The translations under genes and the position numbers were made by a program. Shown here piece after piece: positions 1 to 7,738 of a DNA stretch of 64,000 nt. Source of the stretch: Arthrobacter sp. CDRTa11 (GTDB lineage Bacteria; Actinomycetota; Actinomycetes; Actinomycetales; Micrococcaceae); assembly GCF_026427775.1 (NCBI RefSeq), contig NZ_CP044532.1:4712001-4776000 (forward strand), written 5' to 3'. The notes below the pieces were generated by a model that saw only the letters and a program-made list of their open reading frames with translations, was not told the DNA's origin and ran no database searches. Position 1 is the first letter of the stretch, and every line of letters begins with the position of its first letter.

Positions 1-110
1 GCAAACCTGCCAAACCGGCCAACTCCGCCGCACCCGCCAGCGGCCGGTGACCGCCGGTAGCCCGGGTAGCCGCGGGTAGCGCCAAAGCCGGCAGATTTCA
101 GCGGGCGGTT

Positions 111-116
111 TAGGAT
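111..116 (+). promoter_or_regulatory. -10 box of a leaderless promoter
   Basis: TAGGAT lies 6 nt before the ATG at 123, the spacing expected when transcription starts at the A of the start codon. No Shine-Dalgarno sequence precedes this ATG and no good -35 is visible. Confidence 0.5.
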
Positions 117-122
117 TTTGGC

Positions 123-749
<627 letters not shown>

Positions 750-861
750 CGGCGTCCGCTGTGACTGTACGCTGTGCCGTCCGCTATGACCAGGGGGAAT
801 ACTGGGAAGGGCCTTGAGGTTCTTGGCTGGGAGACCCACTTAGAGCGAACGGAGCCAATTT

Positions 862-1878
862 ATGAAACCCGCACCCGCAGCATTGGTACAGCTGGCCCAG
901 GGCCTGGAGGTCAGTCCGCTGGGGTTCGGGGGGATGGCCCTCACTCCCGTCTACGGCGGAATGGAGCCGGCCGAGGCGCTGAAGACCCTGCATCACGCCG
1001 TCGACGCGGGCGTCAGCTTCATCGACACCGCCGACATCTACGGCGGCGGAAGCAACGAAGAACTGATCGCGCACCTGCTCACGGACCGCCGGGACGAGGT
1101 CCAGCTGGCCACCAAGTTCGGGCTGGTGGGTAACCCTGCCACCGGCTACTCGGACATCCGCGGTGATGCCGCGCATGTCAGGCATGCCGTGGAAAACAGC
1201 CTCCGCCGGCTCGGAACGGACACCATCGACCTCTACTACATGCACCGCAGGGATCTCCGGATTCCGCTCGCCGAAACAGTAGGGGCCATGGCGGAGCTCG
1301 TGGAGCAGGGCAAGGTCCGGCATTTGGGCCTGTCCGAGGTGACAGCCGAGGAGCTGCGCGAGGCCCACGCCGTGCATCCTATCGCCGCAGTGCAAAGCGA
1401 GTGGTCCATCTGGAGCCGGGACGTGGAGCGCAACGTTGTTCCGGCCGCCGCCGAGCTGGGGGTGGGCTTTGTTCCGTACTCCCCATTGGGCCGGGGTTTC
1501 CTCACCGGCACCGTTGACGCTTCACAGCTGGGGGAGAATGACTTCCGACGCCGGATCCCCCGTTTCGCCGCAGATGCCGCCCACGCGAACCAGGCCGTTG
1601 TGGACGCCGTCCGGCTGGTTGCTACGGTGCTGGACGCAACCTCTGCCCAAGTGGCACTGGCCTGGCTGCTGGCCCAAGGCAGGAGGTTCGGCCTTCCTGT
1701 TGTCCCCATTCCCGGCACGCGCAAGACCCACCGGATCGACGAGAACCTGGGCGCCCTCGCCCTGGACCTGACCCCGGCGCAACAGGAGGCGCTGGACCTG
1801 GCGGCGGACGCCGTCGTCGGCTCCCGCTCGGCTGACCCCAAATGGGTGTCCGAGGGGCGTGAGGAGGCAGCCTCCTAG
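862..1878 (+). CDS. Aldo/keto reductase
   Basis: A 338-residue NAD(P)H-dependent oxidoreductase of the AKR superfamily (TIM barrel, cytosolic). The catalytic tetrad is visible: Asp and Tyr in FIDTADIYGGG, Lys in LATKFG and His in YYMHRRD. The strand-loop VQSEWSIWSRDVE and the C-terminal cofactor segment PIPGTRKTHRIDENLGAL are typical of the group often annotated as pyridoxine 4-dehydrogenase or general aldehyde reductases. The ATG at 862 has a GGAG-type site 8-9 nt upstream. The stop overlaps the 3' end of the convergent ABC permease gene by 4 nt, so there is no room for a terminator. The physiological substrate is unknown. Confidence 0.9.
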   Translation: MKPAPAALVQLAQGLEVSPLGFGGMALTPVYGGMEPAEALKTLHHAVDAGVSFIDTADIYGGGSNEELIAHLLTDRRDEVQLATKFGLVGNPATGYSDIRGDAAHVRHAVENSLRRLGTDTIDLYYMHRRDLRIPLAETVGAMAELVEQGKVRHLGLSEVTAEELREAHAVHPIAAVQSEWSIWSRDVERNVVPAAAELGVGFVPYSPLGRGFLTGTVDASQLGENDFRRRIPRFAADAAHANQAVVDAVRLVATVLDATSAQVALAWLLAQGRRFGLPVVPIPGTRKTHRIDENLGALALDLTPAQQEALDLAADAVVGSRSADPKWVSEGREEAAS

Positions 1879-2672
1879 GCTTCGCCCCGTTCCGTGATCC
1901 ACCAGCCGATCCCCAGGGGAAGCGCGTACCAGATGGCCAGGGACGTGCACGCCTCAAGGACGGACGGGGCTTCGGGACCGCCGGCGATATGGGCAATCGC
2001 AGTAATGGTGCTGAGGTAGCCGCTGGCGTCCGGCAGCAGGGTGATGATGAGGCCGTTGCCTACCAGCGTGATGAGGATGACGGCGACGATCGTCAGAGCC
2101 GTTCGCCGGATGGCAGCGGCCAGCGCGACGCCGAACATGGTGCCCAGCAGGCAGGCCGCCAGTCCCCTGCCGATGACTCCGGCTGAATCCTGGAAGACGT
2201 CGGCGGGTGCGGCGTTCCCCATGGTGAGGCCTGCGGTGACGGCCGAGCAGAGGAGCACAAAGAGCTGCAGGGTCAGCGCCACCGCCACGGCCGCCACCAC
2301 TTTGGCCCAGAACTGCCCGGTCCTGCCGCGCAGCAACGGGTAATAGACAAAGGTGGTGCGGTGCGAGAAGTCAGAGGTCATCCCGAGGATCCCGATCAGC
2401 GGCATTGCCAGGCCCGTGAAAAGGCCGATGCCTCCTGCGTACCCGGCGAACGTCATGGGCATGCCCTGGCTTTGGCTGAACAGTGCCAATCCCGCCACCA
2501 GTACGGCGGCCAGGGCCGCCAGGACTGCCAGGATGGCGAACGAGCTCCGGGTATCCAGCAACTTTCGGATCTCCACCCATGTCAGGAGGGCGAAGCTGAC
2601 CTGGCGTTTGGCCGTCTGCGCCTGGAGCCTGGGGGTTGACTCAGTGCGGGTGGACTCAGTGCGGTGCGTCAT
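1875..2672 (-). CDS. ABC transporter permease (ABC-2 type)
   Basis: A 265-residue integral membrane protein with about six hydrophobic helices (for example residues 43-65, 78-100 and the C-terminal ALPLGIGWW). It follows the ATPase gene at 2669-3604 with a 4-nt overlap (ATGA), which indicates translational coupling into one transporter. The arrangement ATPase then single permease, and the sequence style, fit ABC-2 exporters with a two-component architecture. The N-terminal approximately 30 residues carry a short repeat (TESTRTESTPR). The substrate cannot be inferred. Confidence 0.8.
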   Translation of the reverse strand: MTHRTESTRTESTPRLQAQTAKRQVSFALLTWVEIRKLLDTRSSFAILAVLAALAAVLVAGLALFSQSQGMPMTFAGYAGGIGLFTGLAMPLIGILGMTSDFSHRTTFVYYPLLRGRTGQFWAKVVAAVAVALTLQLFVLLCSAVTAGLTMGNAAPADVFQDSAGVIGRGLAACLLGTMFGVALAAAIRRTALTIVAVILITLVGNGLIITLLPDASGYLSTITAIAHIAGGPEAPSVLEACTSLAIWYALPLGIGWWITERGEA

Positions 2673-3604
2673 GCTGTGGGCTCCAGGGCGTTGTTTCGGC
2701 TGGCGAATTCACCGGATGTCAGGGCAAGGAACTTCTCTTCCAAGGCCGAGTCGGTCACGTTGGACAGGTGGGTGAGGGCTATTCCGTGGGTGAGGCATGC
2801 CTGGCCAATGTCCTCGGGCGCGGCCTCCACGATGAACGTGTCACCCGTGCGGCTGTACTGCCAACCCAGCGCCGCGAAGACCTCCGGGAGGCGTGCCAGA
2901 TCGGCGGCGGACACCTTGGTTCCGGCGCTGACACTGAATTCAGCCACCCGGCCGGCTGCCACCACCCGGCCGCGGTCGATCATGACAATGTGGTCAGCCA
3001 CTGCCTGCACGTCGCGGAGCAGGTGGCTGGACAGAAGTACAGTGCCGCCCTGGGATGTGAAGTGCTTCAGGAATCTGCGCACCCACACGGCACCATCGGC
3101 GTCGAGCCCGTTGGTCGGTTCATCCAGCACCAGGAACTGCGGCCCGGCCAGGATGGCCAGGCCCAGGACCAGACGCTGGCGCATCCCGAGCGACAGGGAT
3201 GACACCCGTTTGCCGCGGACCGTCACCAGGCCGGTCAGGATAAGTACCTCCTCGATGCGCGCGTCCGCCACTCCCAGGAGCAGGGCGTTCAGCTTCAGGG
3301 TCTCGCGCACCGACCTGCCCGGGTGAAGCGCTGTGGGATCCAGGACAAAACCGATGGCCCGGCCAGGGTGCTCCAGGTCCGCACGCCTGCGCCCTGCAAA
3401 GAGGACTTCCCCGGTGTCGGCGCGGCTGAGGCCGGCAGCGATGCGCAGCGTGGTGGACTTTCCGGCACCGTTCGGCCCAAGGAACGCGGTGACCGAACCT
3501 GGCGGGCAAATGAAGCTGACAGAGTCCACCACCGCCCTCCCGGCATAGGCCTTGGTGACGCCAATGAAGGCAATTCCGGACGCGGTTTCAGACTGTAACG
3601 CCAA
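2669..3604 (-). CDS. ABC transporter ATP-binding protein
   Basis: A 311-residue ATPase subunit. The Walker A motif GPNGAGKST, Q-loop region, signature LSLGMRQR, Walker B FLVLDEPTNGLD and switch His (SSHLLRD) are all present in order within the first approximately 210 residues, followed by a C-terminal regulatory extension of the DrrA/CcmA type. It powers export by the overlapping permease. The start is a TTG at 3604, behind GGAAGGAA; no ATG or GTG in this frame has a better site. The gene points away from the metallo-hydrolase at 3708, and the roughly 100 bases between them hold both promoters. Confidence 0.88.
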   Translation of the reverse strand: MALQSETASGIAFIGVTKAYAGRAVVDSVSFICPPGSVTAFLGPNGAGKSTTLRIAAGLSRADTGEVLFAGRRRADLEHPGRAIGFVLDPTALHPGRSVRETLKLNALLLGVADARIEEVLILTGLVTVRGKRVSSLSLGMRQRLVLGLAILAGPQFLVLDEPTNGLDADGAVWVRRFLKHFTSQGGTVLLSSHLLRDVQAVADHIVMIDRGRVVAAGRVAEFSVSAGTKVSAADLARLPEVFAALGWQYSRTGDTFIVEAAPEDIGQACLTHGIALTHLSNVTDSALEEKFLALTSGEFASRNNALEPTA

Positions 3605-3694
3605 TGAAGCGTTCCTTCCCCCTAGGTAACTTCCTTGCGGAACCTAACACAGAATGCCGGTTGCGCGCTGCGACGGCGTGACTTGCGCCCTTCG

Positions 3695-3700
3695 TAGACT
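3695..3700 (+). promoter_or_regulatory. -10 box of a leaderless promoter
   Basis: TAGACT ends 7 nt before the ATG at 3708 (1 nt before an alternative ATG at 3702). No ribosome binding site is present, so translation from a 5'-terminal AUG at 3708 is the simplest reading. Confidence 0.5.
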
Positions 3701-3707
3701 GATGCCT

Positions 3708-4358
3708 ATGGATACCCTCATTCACTCCTCAGACAGCATTACTGTCCGCCGGATTTCCGTCAGCGACATGGACAACAATGTCTATCTGCTCACCGCCAGG
3801 AAATCCGGTGCCCAGCTCCTGATCGACGCGGCCGACGACCTCCCTGCCATCCAGGCGCTGCTTGCTGAGTCCGCCGCGGACAGTGCTGTCCCGCCGAAAC
3901 TGGAGCTGATTGCCACCACCCACCAGCACTGGGACCACGTCCGCGCCTTGCCCGCCCTGGTGGAAGCAACCGGGGCGCGGACGGCAGCCGGAACGGACGA
4001 CGCACCGGAGCTCCCGGTGCCCGCCGACGTTCTCCTCAAGCAGGGGGACGTCCAAGCCTTCGACGGTTTCGAGGTGACTGCGGTGCACCTGCGCGGCCAC
4101 ACTCCGGGCTCCATCGCCTTGGTGTACCAGGACCCCGAGGGGCCGGCGCACATCTTTTCCGGGGATTCCCTGTTCCCGGGCGGCGTGGGGAACACCCAGA
4201 AGGACGCTTCCCGGTTTGAGCAACTCATCACAGATGTCAGCGAACGCCTGTTCGACGTCTACCCGGACAACACGGTGGTCCACCCCGGGCACGGCAAGCC
4301 GACCACCCTGGGCGCGGAGCGTCCCCACCTTCAGGAATGGCGCGCCCGCGGCTGGTAA
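3708..4358 (+). CDS. MBL-fold metallo-hydrolase (glyoxalase II-like)
   Basis: A 216-residue metallo-beta-lactamase-fold hydrolase. The metal-binding HxHxDH motif is His72-Gln-His74-Trp-Asp76-His77. Further ligands are in LRGHTPGS, FSGDSLFPGG (bridging Asp) and VHPGHGKPTT. Proteins of this subgroup hydrolyse thioesters such as S-D-lactoylglutathione analogues, or act on other small esters, in the cytosol; the exact substrate is unknown. ATG 3708 is chosen because a -10 box lies 7 nt upstream. An in-frame ATG at 3702, or at 3654, would add 2 or 18 poorly conserved-looking residues. A strong bidirectional terminator follows. Confidence 0.85.
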   Translation: MDTLIHSSDSITVRRISVSDMDNNVYLLTARKSGAQLLIDAADDLPAIQALLAESAADSAVPPKLELIATTHQHWDHVRALPALVEATGARTAAGTDDAPELPVPADVLLKQGDVQAFDGFEVTAVHLRGHTPGSIALVYQDPEGPAHIFSGDSLFPGGVGNTQKDASRFEQLITDVSERLFDVYPDNTVVHPGHGKPTTLGAERPHLQEWRARGW

Positions 4359-4383
4359 CCGCTACCAGCACCGCAACAAAAAA

Positions 4384-4419
4384 GGACGGCCGCACCCTGG
4401 ATCCAGGGTGCGGCCGTCC
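4384..4419. terminator. Bidirectional intrinsic terminator
   Basis: A perfect inverted repeat with 18-nt arms (starts GGACGGCCGC, ends GCGGCCGTCC) and essentially no loop is flanked by an A-run on the left and TTTT on the right. It sits between the convergent hydrolase and helicase genes and can stop transcription from both sides. Confidence 0.9.
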
Positions 4420-4561
4420 TTTTGTTCAGAAATCCAGGGCCCACGACAGCCGAGTCCCCTGACCGTGTATCCGCGCCGGCGAGGGACCCGGCCCGAGCTT
4501 GCGAGGGCAGGGAGCCGGTGTGGCCTTGCGAGGTTAGGAACGGTTGGGGATCTAGCTGACC

Positions 4562-6502
4562 TTAGCGGCCGCGGCGTTCGTTGGACGCCGGAGCCGACGC
4601 GCGGCGGGGGCCGCTGCGGGCCGGACGGCCTTCACCGGACCGGCCGGAGCCGCCGTTGCCTGCATAGGATCCGCCGGAGGTTCCACCGGTGTTGGAGGAC
4701 CAGACAGCCTTGTTGCCACCGGCGCCGCCGGAGCTGGCGCCACCGGCACGCTGGCCGGATCCGCCGGTGCGGGCACCGGCCGCAGCTGTGCGGGCACCGG
4801 TTCCGGCTGCACGCTGACCGGTTGCCGGGCGGCCGTTACGCTGGCCACCGGAAGAAGCCGGGCGTCCGGTCCCGCCGCGGGGAGCGTCGCTCCGGGTGAG
4901 GCGGGAGTCTCCACGGCCTTCAGCCGCGCGGCCATCTGAACCGCGGCCAGCCGATGAGCGGCCACCTGCCGCGGGGACGTCGTTGCGGTGCGTGGAAGCG
5001 GTGCCACGGCCACGGGCATTGCGTCGTGCCGCGGCTGCGGCAATGGCGCGGTCCTCGTTCTGCTCAATGACACGGTCTGCCGCGTTGCGGGCTGCGGCCT
5101 GGCCTTCGTAGGCCACGGCACGACGCTCGGCGCGGGGGATGTCGGAGCGGGTGGGCTCGGCTGAAACGCGGCCGCGTCCGCCTCGTCCGCCCCGGCCACC
5201 TGCAGCAGGGGCGCCCTGGACCGAGCGGCGCGCACGCTTACGCTCGGCGTTGGCACCAGTGGAGGTGCCGCCGCCCTGGTTGGCCTTGGCGGCCAGCAAG
5301 GCTGCACGGGTGCGGGGATCGATCTTGTCGGCCATTTCGCCCACGAGTTCCGCAACCAGCGGGGAGTTGGCGGTGACGCGCTCAAAGCTGACCTCGACGC
5401 CGGCGGCCTTCATCAGCTTCTTGACGTCGGACTGCTGCTCCGGCAGGGTCAGCGTGACCACGGTGCCGTCCGAGCCCGCACGTGCCGTACGGCCCGAGCG
5501 GTGCAGGTAAGCCTTGTGCTCTGTGGGCGGGTCCACGTGGATCACCAGTTCGACGTCGTCCACGTGGACGCCGCGGGCTGCGACGTCGGTGGCCACCAGG
5601 ACGCGGACGTCACCGTTGGAGAATTCAGCCAGGTTCCGGTCACGGGCATTCTGCGAAAGGTTGCCGTGCAGATCAACGGCGGGGATCCCGGCGTCGGTCA
5701 GGGTCTTGGCCAGCTTGCGGGCGTGGTGCTTGGTCCGCATAAAGAGGACGCGGCGGCCGGCGCCGGAGGCGAGCTCCACGATCAGCTGCTTCTTGACTGT
5801 CTGGTCGTTGACCACCAGGACGTGGTGCTCCATGGTGGTCACCGCGGCCTGCGGGTCATCCACGGAGTGGGTCAGCGGGTTGGACAGGTAGCGCTGGACG
5901 ATCTTGTCCACGCCGTTGTCCAGCGTGGCGGAGAACAGCAGGCGCTGGCCCTGGCTGGGGGTCATGTCCATGAGCTTCTTCACCACGGGCAGGAAGCCGA
6001 GGTCGGCCATGTGGTCGGCCTCGTCCAGGACAGTGATTTCCACGGCCTCAAGGGTCAGGATGCGCTGGCGGATCAGGTCCTCCAGGCGTCCCGGGCAGGC
6101 AATGACGATGTCGACCCCGGAGCGCAGCGCCTTTTCCTGGCGGGCCTGGGAGATGCCGCCGTAGATCACCGTGGTGTTCAGGCCGGCGGCCTTGGCCAGC
6201 GGCTCGATGGTGGCGTTGATCTGGGTGGCCAGTTCACGGGTGGGTGCAAGGACCAAACCCATGGGGCGGCCGGGCTTGCGGAAGTGCTTGGCTTCCCGCT
6301 CAGCGAGTCGTGCTACAAGCGGGATGGCGAAAGCGATGGTCTTGCCGGAGCCGGTACGGCCGCGGCCCAGGACGTCGCGTCCGGCCAGCGTGTCCGGAAG
6401 GGTCTTGACCTGGATGGGGAATGGTTCAGTGATTCCCTGTGCGGTGAGCGTGTCAGCAAGGGCTTTGGGCGTGCCAAGGGCAGCAAATGTAGTCAAAGTC
6501 AA
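4562..6502 (-). CDS. DEAD-box RNA helicase with long Arg/Gly-rich tail
   Basis: A 646-residue ATP-dependent RNA helicase. The ordered motifs are Q-motif (TEPFPIQ), I (GRTGSGKT, about residue 48-55), Ia (APTRELATQ), II (DEADHMADLGF), III (SAT), and in the second RecA domain VLVATDVAARGV (V) and HRSGRTARAG (VI). From about residue 410 the protein becomes a low-complexity tail rich in Gly, Arg, Ala and Ser with RGG-like runs, as in RhlE/CsdA-like actinobacterial helicases that remodel rRNA or mRNA, often under cold stress. The start is TTG at 6502 or, equally possible, TTG at 6496 (MTTFAALG). The gene is preceded by an unusual leader with a tiny ORF and a terminator at 6669-6716, suggesting control by premature termination. 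Confidence 0.92.
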   Translation of the reverse strand: MTLTTFAALGTPKALADTLTAQGITEPFPIQVKTLPDTLAGRDVLGRGRTGSGKTIAFAIPLVARLAEREAKHFRKPGRPMGLVLAPTRELATQINATIEPLAKAAGLNTTVIYGGISQARQEKALRSGVDIVIACPGRLEDLIRQRILTLEAVEITVLDEADHMADLGFLPVVKKLMDMTPSQGQRLLFSATLDNGVDKIVQRYLSNPLTHSVDDPQAAVTTMEHHVLVVNDQTVKKQLIVELASGAGRRVLFMRTKHHARKLAKTLTDAGIPAVDLHGNLSQNARDRNLAEFSNGDVRVLVATDVAARGVHVDDVELVIHVDPPTEHKAYLHRSGRTARAGSDGTVVTLTLPEQQSDVKKLMKAAGVEVSFERVTANSPLVAELVGEMADKIDPRTRAALLAAKANQGGGTSTGANAERKRARRSVQGAPAAGGRGGRGGRGRVSAEPTRSDIPRAERRAVAYEGQAAARNAADRVIEQNEDRAIAAAAARRNARGRGTASTHRNDVPAAGGRSSAGRGSDGRAAEGRGDSRLTRSDAPRGGTGRPASSGGQRNGRPATGQRAAGTGARTAAAGARTGGSGQRAGGASSGGAGGNKAVWSSNTGGTSGGSYAGNGGSGRSGEGRPARSGPRRASAPASNERRGR

Positions 6503-6668
6503 AGGTCTTTCAGGCGGTATCCATACGGATATCGGCCCCCGATGCCGGTTGGCTCAAGGGTTCGCCGAAGAAAAGTCAGGTGATCAACCGGCCTGCTGCC
6601 ACTTATGCAAAGCGGCGGCCGGGACCAAATAGAACGCGTTCATCGACGCAGGATGTGCCTCTCACATG
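6503..6668 (-). other. Untranslated leader of the helicase gene
   Basis: This stretch between the attenuator-like terminator and the helicase start carries no credible ORF on either strand. It would be the distal part of a roughly 220-nt 5' leader if transcription starts near 6721 and reads through the terminator. No known riboswitch fold is recognised by eye. Confidence 0.4.
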
Positions 6669-6704
6669 AAAAAAGCCCAGTCCCTAAATGAAGGGAACCC
6701 GGGC
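6669..6704 (-). terminator. Intrinsic terminator inside the helicase leader
   Basis: Read on the minus strand, a stem (GCCCGG...CTGGGC outer, TCCCT...AGGGA inner, 2-nt bulge, 6-nt loop) spans 6675-6704 and is followed by six T residues at 6674-6669. No protein gene lies upstream on this strand, so it most likely acts as an attenuator for the helicase gene. Confidence 0.65.
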
Positions 6705-6716
6705 ATCACTGCACAT
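6684..6716 (-). CDS. Putative 10-residue leader peptide
   Basis: ATG at 6716 opens a short frame encoding MCSDARVPFI, ending with TAG at 6684. GGGGA lies 6 nt before the ATG. The coding region overlaps the 5' arm and loop of the terminator at 6675-6704, so a translating ribosome would prevent the hairpin from forming. GGGAAC at 6720-6725 (minus) could also pair with GTTCCC of the 5' arm as an anti-terminator. This arrangement is seen in the sequence; the function is inferred. Confidence 0.4.
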   Translation of the reverse strand: MCSDARVPFI

Positions 6717-6727
6717 CAAGTTCCCCA

Positions 6728-6736
6728 AGCTTACCA
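6728..6736 (-). promoter_or_regulatory. Possible extended -10 promoter for the helicase leader
   Basis: On the minus strand TGGTAAGCT reads as an extended -10 element (TGN plus TAAGCT). No clear -35 is visible, which is tolerated in extended -10 promoters. It would start transcripts about 5 nt before the leader-peptide ATG. Confidence 0.3.
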
Positions 6737-6776
6737 TCCCGCCGCGCCCGACCCCGCCGTGAGCTCGTCACCCTGT

Positions 6777-6842
6777 CCCAACTAGGTAGCGCTATCTGTC
6801 GTTTTGAGGCCCCAGAACGACAGATAGCGCTACCTAGTTGGG
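6777..6842. repeat. Large perfect palindrome (27-nt arms)
   Basis: Arms at 6777-6803 and 6816-6842 are perfect reverse complements around a 12-nt loop; the arm core is AGGTAGCGCTATCTGTCG. It lies in the intergenic space between the divergent helicase and methyltransferase genes. There is no T-run, so it does not look like a terminator. A second palindrome of similar architecture is at 7671-7735. Its size and intergenic setting suggest a dispersed palindromic repeat element. Confidence 0.8.
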
Positions 6843-6900
6843 GTGGGGGCGCGTCTGCCGGGCGTTGCCAGCGGGCGCCCTCCTGGAGCACGCTTGAGGC

Positions 6901-7626
6901 ATGACTGAACAGGGCGAACACCACCACCACAAGACGGACGACGGCGGCACCCGGCTTACGGATGAACCCATCCAAAGTGCCGCTGAAGCCTGGGACGAGC
7001 GGTACAGCAGCAAGCCGAAGCTCTGGAGCGGCAAGCCCAACCCGCAACTGGTCCGCGAGGGAGGCGGACTCCGGCCGGGCAAGGCACTGGACCTGGGCTG
7101 CGGTGAGGGTGCCGACGCCATCTGGCTCGCCCAGCAGGGCTGGACCGTCACCGCCGTCGACGTTTCCGCCGTCGCCCTGGAACGCGCCGCCACACACGAA
7201 AAAGCCGCGCTGGAACGCGAAAGCGTCCATGCCGAAGGTCCCGGCGAGATTCCGAGCCGCATCCACTGGGAACAGTGCGACCTCGAGGAGTGGAAGCCCG
7301 AGGGAACGTACGACCTCGTCTCCTCCCAGTTCCTGCACTCGCCGCAACTGGCGTGGCAGGGGCCGCTGCGGACAGCCGCCGCCGCGGTCAAGCCCGGCGG
7401 CACACTGCTGATCGTGGGCCACCACCCGGACCGGCTGCCGCCCTGGGGCAACCACACCTCGCATGAGATGTTCTATACGCCAGCCCAACTGGTGGAGGAA
7501 CTCGGCCTGGACTCGCCGGAATGGCTGGTGGAAGTCAACACCACGCGTGACCGCCACGTTGCCGGGCCTGACGGGCAGGAAGCTGTTATCGGCGATACCG
7601 TGCTCCGGGCTACCCGGCTGTCCTGA
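6901..7626 (+). CDS. Class I SAM-dependent methyltransferase
   Basis: A 241-residue Rossmann-fold methyltransferase. Motif I is LDLGCGEGADAIWLA (about residues 62-76), followed by the acidic loop VTAVDVS, motif post-II CDLEEW and motif IV YDLVSSQFLH, then GGTLLIVGHHPD. It resembles small thiopurine/tellurite-type (TehB-like) methyltransferases of Actinobacteria. The N-terminus has a His run (EHHHHK). The substrate is not deducible. The ATG at 6901 has only a weak site (GAGG 4 nt upstream). The gene is isolated, bounded by two large palindromes. Confidence 0.85.
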   Translation: MTEQGEHHHHKTDDGGTRLTDEPIQSAAEAWDERYSSKPKLWSGKPNPQLVREGGGLRPGKALDLGCGEGADAIWLAQQGWTVTAVDVSAVALERAATHEKAALERESVHAEGPGEIPSRIHWEQCDLEEWKPEGTYDLVSSQFLHSPQLAWQGPLRTAAAAVKPGGTLLIVGHHPDRLPPWGNHTSHEMFYTPAQLVEELGLDSPEWLVEVNTTRDRHVAGPDGQEAVIGDTVLRATRLS

Positions 7627-7670
7627 CCACCGCACCCCTCCCCACCCCCTGGCACCTCCCCACCACCCTC

Positions 7671-7735
7671 GGAGTTTTTGTCCAGATGTGGCGACTTCCA
7701 GGGCGTGCAGGTCGCTACATCTGGACAAAAACTCC
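7671..7735. repeat. Large near-perfect palindrome (25-nt arms)
   Basis: Arms 7671-7695 and 7711-7735 match over 25 nt with one mismatch around a 15-nt loop; the core is GTTTTTGTCCAGATGT. It lies between the convergent methyltransferase and MFS genes, ending 3 nt before the MFS stop codon. Internal T-runs sit within the arms rather than after them, so termination is possible but not typical. Confidence 0.75.
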
Positions 7736-7738
7736 GGG

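Noticed and set aside
7671..7735. Intrinsic terminator
   Set aside because: Although between convergent genes, the T-runs lie inside the stem, not after it, so it was listed as a repeat.
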